Origin: Saururus chinensis
Lineage: Eukaryota; Streptophyta; Magnoliopsida; Piperales; Saururaceae
Assembly (NCBI GenBank): GCA_035235625.1
Contig: CP141140.1
Span: 21,968,685 to 22,032,684 of the forward strand
Length of the DNA stretch: 64,000 bases
Direction of reading: 5' to 3'
Under the pieces are notes generated by a model. It had not been told where the DNA came from. It searched no databases and saw only the letters and a list, made by a program, of their open reading frames with translations. Below are positions 12,301 through 23,324 of the stretch, in pieces. The position numbers and the translations under genes were made by a program. How positions within the stretch are numbered: the stretch's first letter is position 1; each line of letters begins with the position of its first letter.

Positions 12301-13637
12301 CTTCTGGCCATCCTAACTTCGATTTAGTTGATTCAAGAGGCGTTCTTGACTACACTACGCAATGGAGGGTTCCATTTTCTAAGTTGTCAATCGTATGAGG
12401 AGGAAATGCCCCGAGACTAGGAGAGGCCCTGCTTGTCATCGTCGAACACCGGAGCAATACAGGGTTCTATCCATAGTTTCCGAGCCTCAACAAGAGAAAC
12501 AATCTAGAGTAGGGGAGGTTTTGTCCACCACTCACGGACACGGAAAATGAGAAGAGTCTCCGGTAAGGAGAACATTTGTACATAGCCTTTCAATGCAAGA
12601 CGAGGGACATATAAAGGCCAGAGGAAGTTCCATCTACTACCTCTGGATCTGAAGGGGAGGACGCCAGAAGGAACGAGCAACTCCGAACACTGCTACCTTA
12701 CGAGACATGATGGGAGTAAGCAGTTCTAATCTCCAGTTTTAATTATAGAATGACATGTGCTAGTTTTGATGTGTGTTATGCTATGATCCATATGCTTGCT
12801 ATGCTTATATACCATAATGTGTGCTTTTATGTCATGATGTATGCTTATATGTCATGATGTGTGCTTTATACCATAATGTACGCTTATATGCTATGACGTG
12901 TGTAGTCTCGCTCTAGGGTAGAGTGAGACGTGTAATTTGTGTTTTCAGTTTTGGCTTAGTGATAGAGCGAGACGTGTATGTGTGGTTATGATCCCACTCG
13001 GTGGTAGAGCGAGATGTATGTTTTTGGCTTATTAATTTCCGCTTGACTCCGATATATGACGAATTTTTGTAAATATCAGTATATATGTATTTTAACGTAT
13101 ATGATTTTGTGACAATTGTTGTATGTAGTAGCTGTTAGGTAGAACTACGTTCGGATCCAATCATGTTGGAATAATATCCAATACGTATGTAGGCAACCGG
13201 CGGCAAGGCAACGTTGGCCCAATCCAAATTAATTATGAATATATGTTTTATGTTATTTTTCATGCGACAAACTATGAAGCTTCGTTGTGTATGTCCATTA
13301 CAACCTAAGTCTACGTACGAGGAAGCTTTGAAGCTCCATAGTGCGTAGACGAACGTTGTACATCTCGCACACAAACGATGATTCCTGGCTCAAAGAAAAG
13401 AAAAATTTTATATTAGTGATTTTGTGGACTCGGCTCGGGTTGGGTTGTTATAGTGGCATCCAAGGAAAACCTAATATAGTCACAACCCAAGGTCAATGCC
13501 CTACACAAATGTGGAGCATGTAAGCAGTTGAGTCACAATCACAAATGTTGTGGCAGCACACAAGATGACCTTCCAAATGTGGCTGCTGGTCCAAATACAA
13601 GCCAAAGGAAGCCGAACAAAAAAGTAGGAAGATGACA
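9351..13637 (+). pseudogene. MULE (MuDR-like) transposase remnant, interrupted by an LTR
   Basis: Pieces of a MuDR-type transposase appear in the expected order. An N-terminal domain (VTLKYFISF...ELEDKEDLQSIF, 9357-9450) resembles the plant MULE N-terminus. Acidic linker segments lie at 9908-10138 and 10163-10417. The start of the DDE core, IDATFLNGKYLGQLL (11088-11132), carries the first catalytic Asp. A SWIM-like finger end (LLCKHAIATI, 11280-11310) is followed by YMSEYYYKWYST. After the LTR comes a CCHC knuckle, KCGACKQLSHNHKC (about 13508-13549), then a basic tail ending at a stop near 13637. The DDE core is much shorter than normal and several frame changes separate the pieces, so no transposase is made. 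The linker after SWIM (PLKHPRKT) reads continuously across the LTR insertion point if one target copy is removed. Confidence 0.72.
11473..13454 (+). mobile_element. Solo LTR, Ty3/Gypsy-like, inserted into the MULE transposase
   Basis: About 1.98 kb starts with TGTAATGCGACACCCC and ends near '..ttgttatag'. It has a CpG-dense block (11870-12060), a TATA-like 'ctatttaaacc' at about 12068 and then a pyrimidine-rich leader, as expected for U3/R. MULE transposase sequence lies on both sides, which identifies it as an insertion. A probable 5-bp target duplication is agcat/ggcat (one mismatch), though the exact right edge is uncertain by 1-2 bases. No internal retroelement domains are present, so it is a fossil solo LTR. 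The retained CpGs suggest moderate age. Confidence 0.6.
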
Positions 13638-13739
13638 TAAGGATGGGGAACATCGATCAAGGTTGCCTTATCTGCCCCCATTCTTTAGTTAAATAGAATA
13701 AATTCCATTATGATAATTTTGTAGTCACATTCTTAGAAA

Positions 13740-14285
13740 CTTGCTTTTTGATGAATGTAGTGTTATCATCTACGATAGTATATCAATATCATGTTATCGA
13801 TAACATGACCTAATTGGAGTTCGTGTTGTCGATAACATGATATGTTGATCAATGTTTATTGTTTATATTGTCTGATGTATACATATCGTGTAATTGGAAA
13901 CACGATCAAAGGGATTATGCGTCATCAATTACATAATAAAAAAATGACTTACAATGAATATAACAAATTTTTTTTGTAACTACTTATACATTGTAAGAGA
14001 GAAATGACATAGAGGTCCACTGTAGAAATAATTATTATATTACATATTAAAAAAACATTTTTACAAAATTATCTAAGAAATGACAAATGTTTAGTCGTGT
14101 AAATGAATACACGATGATCTAATCCATCGTTTATCTAAGAAACAAAAATGTTGTTTACCGTGTTATCGATAACTCGATTCAGAAACACGACCATTGTGCA
14201 AAGTCATATATCATGTTATTTACAACACAATACATGTATTTCGTGTTATCAATAACACGATCAAAACATTAACTAATTCATACCT
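13740..14285. repeat. Palindrome-rich repeat block, copy 1
   Basis: The block begins with 'tgttatcatctacgatagtatat' type sequence and TGTTATCGATAACA palindromes 32 bp apart (13793, 13825). It continues through an AT-rich spacer and ends with more palindromes (14155-14262). The same succession occurs at 15085-15640 plus 16300-16680, so the two blocks are an ancient direct duplication. Confidence 0.65.
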
Positions 14286-14660
14286 AACTTACCCCAATTT
14301 ATGGAGCAACACTTTATTAATTTTTGCCCAGGGCACCAATTTTTGATGCAGCACACCAGTATTCGACATAGCACTTACTTCACTTTTGGCACCCTCTTGG
14401 TAAAGTTAAAGCTTCAGATCCACGAGCAGATTACTAGTTGGCACCCACCTCTTGCCCCTCAAAGGAACCTGGCCGTAAGTGGTCACCTAACACTTTGGAA
14501 TCTTAGTTCCATATCTAAAAGAGGCAAAGAGACCGATGACTGACAATAAATATGACTGCCGAAATCTTAAAAGCGACTAAAGACTGACAATATCTGACCG
14601 GTGACAGGCAATTGCTAATTGATGAATGCATACTTCTTATCTTAGGGAAATATAAGAAGT
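14286..14660. other. Unassigned stretch between palindrome block and hairpin
   Basis: An 80-codon open frame (14301-14543) has no recognisable motif. No other structure was seen. Confidence 0.3.
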
Positions 14661-14970
14661 ATCGCACACCAATTGTCTCTAGGAGACGGTCTTGTTAGCC
14701 ACAAAAAAATGTAGCAGATTAGGACATTGAAATAACACCAGACTATAACTCGTCCACCTTCTAGGTGGATGAGAAGGATGGTGTCAAAGATTAATGACAA
14801 GTATTGACAAATAAATTTGCCAATTCACCCCATTAATCGTTTGCACCACTCTTCTCATTCACCTCGAAGACAAATGATTCATAGTCGGGTGTCATTTCAA
14901 TGTCCCAATGTCTAGAAGCATTTTTTGGTGGCTGATGAGATCATGCTCCTGGAGACAGATGGTGTGCGAT
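14661..14970. repeat. Long imperfect inverted repeat (hairpin), arms about 138 bp
   Basis: The arm 14661-14796 (from 'atcgcacacc' to 'gattaatg') pairs with 14831-14970 (from 'cattaatcg' to 'ggtgtgcgat') over its full length at roughly 75 percent by eye. The loop is about 34 bp. It may be a foldback element or a young MIRNA-like hairpin. No target duplication is visible. Confidence 0.7.
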
Positions 14971-15124
14971 GATTTACTTTGATATTAACTTTTTTGAACT
15001 TTTGTTGTTTAGACTATACACTCATCTACTACTGTTAATGATATTTCTATTTTTGAATTATACTACTAAACACGCTTTTTTTGTAGAATGTTGTGTTATC
15101 ACATACGATAGTATATGAATATCA

Positions 15125-15490
15125 TGTTACGACATAACTTGAGTTCGTTTTATAGATAACACGAGTTGTTGATCAATTACAAGAACTAATTGGAGTTCGT
15201 GTTATCGATAACACAAACTAACTAGAGTTCATGTTATCAATAACACATCCTAATTGTAGTTCGTGTTATCAATAACATGACCTAAATAAAGTTTGTGTTA
15301 TCAATAACATTAACTAATTGGAGTTCGCATTATCGATAACACGACATACCTGAAGTTTGTGTTTTCGATAACATGATATGTTGATTAATTATACGAACTA
15401 ACTAGAGTTTGTGTTATCAATATTACAACCTACCTCGAGTTCGTATTATCGATAACACGGCCTAACTAGATTTTGTGTTGTTGAAAACAC
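15125..15490. repeat. 32-bp tandem array of a TGTTATCGATAACA palindrome
   Basis: Palindrome cores start at 15149, 15201, 15233, 15265, 15297, 15329, 15361, 15413, 15445 and 15477, with a related core near 15125. Spacing is exactly 32 bp except for two 52-bp steps that contain an extra 'tgttgatcaatta'-like 20-mer. The consensus core is GTGTTATCGATAACAC followed by a 'gacctaattggagttc' linker. Substitutions are scattered, but length is almost perfectly kept. Confidence 0.85.
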
Positions 15491-15654
15491 GATTAAAGGG
15501 ATTATGCATTACCAATTACACGATAACAAAATTCATAATAATGAATATAAGTGAAATTTTTTGTGTACATTGTAAGAGAAAAATGGCATAGAGTTGCACT
15601 ATAGAAATAATTTACATATTACATATTGAAAAATATTACTTCAAAATTGGCATA

Positions 15655-17005
15655 TTACATCAAAAAAAGATATAACTCGTCTGTAGAAGCATCGAATTCC
15701 TGATCAATTTTCCCATGAAGAATTGTTGCACACATTTGTGGCTTGACCAACATAGTGATCTTTGATTGCATGAAATCTGGTTGAAGAACTTCTGCGGCTA
15801 GCTTCGTTACATAGTACATCAATAAGACCTTTCAGCCTTCATTCGTTTCTTCATAGAGACATTTTTGGATCTTCGTCGGTGACCACTTTGTCACACTCTT
15901 TATCCTTAGGATCTTCTTCATGGCATGGCAACATGAAGTTTAACCTTTTTGACCTTGGTAAAGTGGTGAATGGTCACCCTTTAGTGGATTATACTGCCTG
16001 GAACTCTTCTCCCTTAATTGACCAATAAGAAGATAGAAATGGTCAGTGACGTAGATCAGAATGAAAGCACTCTCGGTATTTACATTCAGCCACCTCATCA
16101 AGTTGTTGATGATTTTGGATCCATCTTCACATTGTCATGTTGTATCCCTACGTTGTAGTAGTGCTGGATGGCAAATTTTTCACAGAAGCAGTTCGGATAA
16201 ACTCCAGGATTTCTTAGATTTTGATCATCAAGTAGTTGACAAAAGATGTCTATACCCTAATATCATCAAAAAAATATTATTGTGTAAGTGATAACATGAC
16301 AGAAAATAAGTTGTGTAAATAACATCACGATATTCTAACCCATCGTGTGTATAAGACACACAAATTTTCTCTATCGTGTTATTGATAACACGAGTCAGAA
16401 CATAATTGTTGCGTGAATTACAAATCATGTTATTTAAAATACAATATGTGAAATTTTGTGTTATTGATAACACGATTCAGAAATAAGACCATCGCTTGAA
16501 TTCACCTATCATGTTATTTAAAACATGATATGAGAACTTTCGTGTTATTGATAACATGATTAAGAAACATGACCTTTGCATGATTTCACATATCATGTTA
16601 TTTAAAACACGATATGTGAACATTCATGTTATCGATAACACAAACAAAAACATTAACTTATTCTTACCTCATTTGTTATGCACTCTTGGCAAAGCAGAGA
16701 CACACAATTGGTAGGTAGAAGCATCTCCATAGACCATTGCTGGTGCAGATTGTCCATAAACTCCTTGATTGTCTCAAGATTTTCACCACGTAAGATCTCC
16801 ATGGCTCCATTGCGACCTCCTTTTCCTTTATCTTATTCTCATGCTTCTCAGCATGCTCTTCGATATCTATAACGCTTCTAATACTCTCTAGTAGTTCCTT
16901 ATCAATTTGATCAAGAGTATCTAATATGGTGGCCGAATTGGAGCGCTCGTCTTCTATGCTTTTGATGTTGCGGTGGGTTGAGGATATGCAAATAAATTGC
17001 CTCAA
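15655..17005 (-). pseudogene. Probable Ulp1-like (C48) peptidase remnant of the MULE
   Basis: Read on the minus strand, an acidic, Lys/Glu-rich segment (IDKELLESIRSVIDIEEHAE, within 16676-17005) is followed by NTESAFILIYVTDHFYLLIG (about 16020-16080), which resembles the strand carrying the catalytic His of Ulp1/SENP peptidases. Further on, LLMYYVTKLAAEVLQP (about 15775-15825) resembles the helix after the catalytic Cys (DCGxxxxYY). The Cys region itself is too decayed to read, and stops and frame changes separate the parts. The 16300-16640 palindromes lie between the first and second coding pieces. The assignment rests on pattern only; an unrelated captured host gene is the alternative. Confidence 0.4.
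16377..16640. repeat. 84-bp higher-order repeats built from two palindromes
   Basis: Units of 82-84 bp start at about 16378, 16460, 16544 and 16628. Each has a GTTATTGATAAC or GTTATCGATAAC core followed by a 'tatcatgttatttaaaacatgata' dyad. A decayed pair of the same units lies at 14155-14262. Confidence 0.75.
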
Positions 17006-17029
17006 ACATTCTCAAGTGCTACTCGAAAA

Positions 17030-18801
17030 CAAACATATGAAATAAATTGTCATGATCATAGGCTTCAAATACAAATCTATCTCAAGCATCCCTAAGTACA
17101 AGCCTCATAAACAGTTCATAGTCTAGTCTAACTACAAGCCCAAAAAGTATACACACCTTAATTTTCATCTCACCCAATGCATCAAATTGTGACAAAAATA
17201 ATAAAGACTCGTAGTGAGTCAAGGGTATAGCTGAGTAGATGGAAATCATTCCACCCACGGAAGCAAGTATCCATCTCTAGGTGCTCTCTTTCACAAACCT
17301 GCAAAAGCCACCCTAACATCGAGGCTAAAATGAGGTGAAATGAGTGTTTTCATACTCAATAGGAAAATACTTAGTAAGGGAGTTCCAAATAATGAACTAT
17401 GTAAGTCCATATATTGATATGTTCATGCAACTCAAACATGAAGCATGAAAACATACAAACACATCAGAGTCGCATAATATAATAATCATGCACAATCATA
17501 TACCATCTTACCATTCTTACACGTACTCTTACACTTACAGCCTTACTCATATCATTCTTACACTTATAGTCTTACTCAAAACATTCTTATAGTCTTACTT
17601 GTACCATCTTACTCAAATCCTTACTCTTACAATCTTGCTCAAAAACATACACTTATAGTCTTTCTCAGAAACTTACTTTTGTAGTCTTACTCGGAATCTT
17701 ACAAACTTACTCATAAACTTACTCATACAGTTGTATACATACTATTGACCACTAAAGCTCATTACAATTAATAAGTTATAGTGTAAAAATAGAAAGGACT
17801 GGCACTAGGGAATCACCTTAACCTCCTAGGAGTAACTAGATACCATGGACTTTTCTAAAGGCAATACACACCTATGCTAATGGGGCACAGGATCAAACAT
17901 GCAAGAGTAGATCCATGATACTACTTATCTGAGCGCACAAACACCCACACTCTAGAGGCCATACAATGCCAACTAAGGGTCATATAGTACCAACGAATGG
18001 TAGAAATCATATAATGTCACTCTTGGGCTGAAATCTTATAGTGTTACTCTTGGGTAGAAACATACAATGTTCTCAATAGAGCATCAAATATCTGAGCTTA
18101 ATATAGCACTAGGACAAAATAGAAAACATATGTTGCACTCAACATAGCATCAAATGTCTGGGCTTAAATACAAAATACAAACAACATACCGCATGATAAA
18201 CATCATGGTAATATATAAGAAATGCTCAGTCGACTCATTATTGCTAGCTCAAACACGAAACTTAATCTGTCAATACCTTCTGGTCTCAAACTCACAATGC
18301 TATCATATTAACTTTGCTTATAATTCAAGTTTGAATTAAGTAATTTACACGGTATAATTATGTCATAAAATGTTCTATCTAACATTCTTACATTGATTAA
18401 TTAGAAGCTGAACCCGTTATGAAACCTTAGTTTGTCAGGGTAACATACTTCACTTAACCAATCCATCTCATAACCATAACCCACCATACAACAAATCCTT
18501 ACATATTCTTACATGTTCCACAATCCACCTTATGGCTAAAATATCTTACTCATAAGTCATTAAACTAAGCTCCTTAGAGCCACCCCCAATTACCCTTTTA
18601 CTTATACCTTACTTATTGTTCTTACTTTCCACTTTATAAATATATGTTATGTTTATATAATTACATTGCACTCAGCACAAAAACCCTGAGTAAAATAGAA
18701 CCCCCAACGTCTGTTCCAAACTTATCCCAATCCTCTCCCGTCAAACTCTTATGTCCTCCGTCTTCCGTCATACAGTTATAAATCCATACCAAACCCTTGG
18801 T
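17030..18801 (-). repeat. Decayed Ty3/Gypsy-like LTR (family R1, copy 2), left part
   Basis: It matches 860-2009 block by block. The hAT element splits it at 18802, and the sequence resumes at 24547. Minus orientation is inferred from the LTR signals. This is an old fossil without coding domains. Confidence 0.5.
18794..18801. repeat. Left 8-bp target-site duplication of the hAT element
   Basis: CCCTTGGT directly precedes the terminal inverted repeat. The identical octamer follows the right end at 24539-24546. Confidence 0.9.
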
Positions 18802-19058
18802 TAGGGGTGGAAATGGTCTTCGGTCGACCGTGTTTGAGTCCGCGTCTGTGATGTCTGAGCCCAATTGACCATGACCGAAGTGACCGAAATATTTTGATCT
18901 CTATTACGGTCAAAATAAACGGCAATCGTAAAACCACATGACCGGTCCCGGCCCCTCTCTGCCCTAAATTTTTCTCCTACTATCTTCTTCTCTCAAGTCC
19001 CCTACGCCTCTTCTCTGCCGGCATCTCATAGCTCCGGCGAGCCCTAGCCCCGGAGGAG

Positions 19059-19178
19059 ATGGCGACCATCGACCCTGACAGAGACTTGGATTTAGAAGCT
19101 CAGATCGTTTACCTTTTCTGTCTAACGAAGGATTTTTTGGCAAGATTGTTCTTCTCTGTTTCTCTCCACAATCGATAG
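19059..19178 (+). other. Short upstream ORF or first exon of the hAT gene
   Basis: An ATG at 19059 after a GC-rich leader opens 39 codons (MATIDPDRDLDLEAQIVYL...). The stop sits exactly at a good donor (ag|gtaatg, intron from 19179). The matching acceptor may be 'tttcttacag' at about 20842. It is probably the 5' UTR exon of the transposase transcript with a small upstream ORF. Confidence 0.4.
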
Positions 19179-20817
19179 GTAATGTGAATCTCTGTTACTT
19201 ATTTATTCAATTTAAATCTTTTGTGGTTACTTTTTGCGTAGAGCTTTTTTTTTGGATTTGATTTCAGTTTCTAAAAATACATTTTTCTTCTCTAGTTCTT
19301 ACTTGCGGAATTACAAACCTGTCTGTTCGTCTCTAATTCTTAATTGGCTTCTCTTGTTTTCTACTTTTTCTCGGTTAGTTTATACACAAGTGTATGACAA
19401 ATTATTTAGGTTTAATTTATGGGTTGTTAGGATTTCGTGTTCCTATGGCTTGATGAATCCAGTGGCATTCTCTTAGAGGATATTTGAAGTTGGGGGGCAA
19501 TGATTAGTTTTCGATTATGAAATGAAGTGGGTGTGGGTGTTGTTTGATTGTTCAATCGAACTTCAAAATGCTTTTGCGGCGAAGCTTGGAATCTAAGGAG
19601 CATTTGATTAGAATAGGAATGTTGATGTGCCGTTTTTTTCTCAAGCCCATTGCGGATTTGTATAGCCAGTGCTTAATTGAGTTTGATTCGTTGTTCTTAT
19701 GGTTTTCTGATTCTTTAAATGTTCCCTTTATTAGGAATAGGCTAGAAGATCACGAGTTTTAGCTTCGTATTTTATTTGGTTTATAACATTTTTATGTTTG
19801 AGTATACGTGATAGATAATCTTAGGCACTTTTACTTGGACACATGTCTCGAAAGCAATATTGTTTCTTTATGCCCCAATCATAAAATTTTATCCTGTGAC
19901 TTGTGAATCAAGTCTTTGGCTTATTAGAGTTGTCTGAATTTTGTGAGGCATCTCTCACACACTATGAGAGGCATTTTTAACAAGGTTTCATCTCCTCTGC
20001 TTGTTTTATGAATCTCAAACATAATTTAGTACATTATCTCTTTTTAATGTATATGTAAATTCACTAGCTTATGTCTTGTACAACGTCAAAAGAATTATGG
20101 TATGTTTATGCTAGTTATTGCAGAAAGAATTCAACATGGGCTTATATTTTCTGTTTGTGCCAATTATCATAATTATCGCAAATAGTTTGTCCACCTGAAT
20201 CTGCAGCTCTTCCCACACCTTAACAGGCTTGAATTGCAGAACAATTTTTATAGAAGAGACTGAATATGAGAATACATATAATTTTTCAATTTCTTTGATC
20301 CATTTGGAAGCTTCTAATTTTCATATTTTGCAAATGGCGACCCAGAAAATAAAAAAGTTAATACCAGTCATAATTGGGCTGGAAGAGATGTTACAGGAAT
20401 TGCTCAATATATGGCATATTATTACTCACAATCAATAAGTTTCAAGTAGGACTAATTAAAGGTTTATTGATTAATGATCACCACTTCCTCTAATTATCAT
20501 CCATACCCAGGTAGCTGTTTGGATTCACCCTACAATTATTAGTCAACAATTATGAATTAAGATATAAAAAAATATCTATACTGCATTATTGGCTTTGTAT
20601 TTTCTTATAACATGACTTACTTATATTGTTCTGATCTGTGTGAAATTTTTTTTAATAGCAGCTTCTTTCTTGTTCATTTTTTTCATCTATATTATTTAAT
20701 GGTAGTCTTTTATCTCTACTTAAATTGATTGCATATTGTTATTCCCTTACAAATGCTTAGTAAGGAAAACCATTTTCAATGATTCGTGACATGATGGTGT
20801 AATAATTAAATTATTTT

Positions 20818-23128
20818 TTGCTATTTGATGTGTTTTCTTACAGACTATGCCTGAGTCTATGGATGCTGAAAGTCATTACATGGAAATTAGGTGGGAGTGA
20901 AAATAAATACGAAGCCGATGAATTAAAAAGAGGGGCTACTACAAGTGAACTAAATGTTAAGAGGAGAAAGTTATTTTCAAAGGTTTGGAACCACTTTGAT
21001 AAGGCATATGAATTTGATAGAGAGTATGGTAAATGTCATCATTGTGGTATGTTGATATCGGCGTTGGGAAGGATAGGGACTACTGGGTTGTGGAGGCATC
21101 TTCAAAATAAATGTGATAATTATAAATTTCAAAAGGACAAGGATGTGGAACTCAAACAACAAAAAGTGGGTAGTAAGAACAAAGATGTGAGCCCACTAGT
21201 TGAAGGGTTTAAATTTAACCAAGAGAGAAGTAGGTGTGAATTGGCTAAGGCTATTATTGTTCATGAATACCCTTTTTCTATTGTTGAACATGGTAGATTT
21301 AGAAAATTCTTGAATAATGTGCAGCCCTTGTTTGACATTGTTGGACGGAAAACTATTGATTTAGATTGCATGAAAATCTACGAAAAAGGAGTGAGAAAAA
21401 TGCATGCTTTGTTGGATAATGTTGAAGGTAGAATTAGTTTTACAAGTGATATGTGGACATCAGTTCAAAATTACTTATTTATGTCTATCATGGCTCATTT
21501 CATTGACAAAGATTGGGTGTTATACAACCAAATTCTTAACTTTTGTAAGGTTGAATCTAGACACACTGGTGCTAACATTTGTAATGTAATTTTCAATAAG
21601 TTGAGTGATTGGAAGATTGATAGAAAAGTTTTTAGCATTGTGTTAGATAATGCAAGTGCTAACATTTCAGCTATTAAGGACCTAAAAGCCATATTTCAAG
21701 TGAATGGTGATCTTCTTGTGGGTGGTGAGTTTTTACATGTTAGATATTGTGCACATGTGTTGAACCTTATAGTTGAAGATGGAATATCAGAAGTGAAAGA
21801 TTCATTATACAAACTTCATGAAAGTGTTAAATTTGTGAAAGGTTCTCCACAAAGGGAAGCAACATTTAAGAGGCTTGCAAATCAACTTAAAGCACCAACT
21901 TTGTCTTTAATTCTAGATGTGCCAACAAGGTGGAATTCTACCTTTAAAATGGTTGATGTTGCATTGAAATATAAGGATGTTTTTGCTCTAATGTCAAAGT
22001 TTGATAAAGATTATGTTACTTTTCCAAATGATGAAGAATGGAGAAATATTGAAGTTGTGCAAGAATGTATTAGACCATTTTTGGATCTAACGGAGCAATT
22101 TTTAGCAACTAAGTATCCTACATCAAATTATTTTTTTAACACAGTTTGTCAGCTGAAATTGGAATTATTGAAGTAGTCTAAGAGTGAAAATATTTTGAAG
22201 TATTGTTTGACTTCTAAAATAATGGAGAAGTATGATAAGTATTGGAATCAAACTTGTATGATCTTATCTATTGCATCAATTTTAGATCCAAGGTACAAAA
22301 TGTTTCCAATGAGGTATTATTTTCCTAAAATATTTGGTGAAATGGTTGGAAAGGAGAAGATTGTTGAAGTAAAGGGCAAATTAGAAATTTTGTATGATGA
22401 GTATAAGCCAAGTGATATTTCTCATAGGAGAGCTTCTACCAATGATTTAAATAGTAAAGAAATGGATTCTAACATCAATTCTACTAGTGGTAAAAATATT
22501 TGGTTAGATCATCTCAACATGTTCATGGAAGAAAATTCATCTTCTCAAATAACAAAAACTGATTTGGAACTTTACTTCGAAGAAGGGGTTGTTAAAAGTG
22601 CATACATGGGAGATAATTTTGATATATTGTCTTGGTGGAAGGTAAATTCTATGAAGTATCAAATTTTGTCAAAAGTTGCTCGTGATGTGTTTGCTATTCC
22701 TGTTTCAACTGTTGCATCTAAGGCTGCTTTTAGTATGGGTGGTCGAGTAATTGACCAATATAGAAGTAGCTTGAAACCACAGACAGTAGAAGCATTAATT
22801 TGTGCTCAAAGTTGGCTTCAGAGTGAAGATGAAGGTAACTTATGTATATGTCTTTGATGTTTTTAAGCATATTTGTATACAACGTAATACTAAATATATT
22901 TTTCTTATAATAGTACAAGAAAATGTTGATTTGATGTCTTTCCCGACAATGCATAATGCTAAGGATAATGATATTGAGATTGATAATGGTAAGGTTTATG
23001 TATGTCAAATACACTATTATATTTGGGTTTGATCTTGGGTGCTTATTCTTATATATATTTTTTGTTGTATTTCAGAGTGTAAGACGACTACTACTCTTTT
23101 AGAAGATTCTTTTGGAGGTGAAATATAG
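20818..23128 (+). pseudogene. hAT transposase (BED finger, hATC), one in-frame stop
   Basis: This is a cut-and-paste transposase. A BED zinc finger (KVWNHFDKAY...CHHC...HLQNKC, 20980-21112) is followed by the RNase-H-like core (FTSDMWTS, then IVLDNASAN, CAHVLNLIV and DVPTRWNST) and the hATC dimerisation domain (22620-22820, with SKAAFSMGGRVIDQYRSSLK). The reading frame is open apart from TAG at 22174-22176, after ELLK. Two small downstream exons fit in phase: donor after 22834, exon 22914-22988, exon 23076-23128 ending in TAG. The true start is uncertain. An ATG just after the acceptor (MPESMDAESHYMEI) is in another frame and needs a one-base shift or a different splice to join the finger. 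It is either recently inactivated or only marginally so. Confidence 0.88.
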
Positions 23129-23324
23129 CATTGGAGGTGACATTGCATTGGAATTTGGTCGTCTTATTTTATTCCTTTAAAAGTGATAAGCAATTATATT
23201 AAAATTGCCAAATTTAGCATGCAAGTTGATTAGAGATTCTTCCTCCCCCTTGCTATAATTTGCTAATTTGATCTGGCTTTTGTCTCTAGGCATTTTAAAA
23301 TACTATTATTTTGAACTTAAATTG

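Larger units (their letters stand above)
9340..17005. mobile_element. Decayed Mutator-like element (MULE) with two gene remnants
   Basis: A plus-strand MURA-like transposase remnant (9351-13637), split by a solo LTR, is followed by palindromic repeats and a minus-strand probable Ulp1-like peptidase remnant (15655-17005). MULEs that carry Ulp1-like peptidases are known in plants (Kaonashi type), which is why I group them. Similar 'taacacga'-type palindrome fragments occur inside the transposase region (9700-9870) and through 13740-16640, which supports one element. I could not find terminal repeats or a target duplication, so both limits are provisional. Confidence 0.5.

Noticed and set aside
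13453-13475. Retroelement primer-binding site after the LTR at 13454
   Set aside because: The 'tggcatcc' resemblance to an initiator-Met primer site is explained better by the continuing MULE transposase sequence, so the LTR is solo.
15125-15490. CRISPR array
   Set aside because: The regular 32-bp spacing recalls CRISPR repeats, but the linkers are also repeats, not unique spacers, and the window is plant nuclear DNA.
20977-21692. Minus-strand open frames across the hAT gene
   Set aside because: They are shadows of the transposase reading frame.
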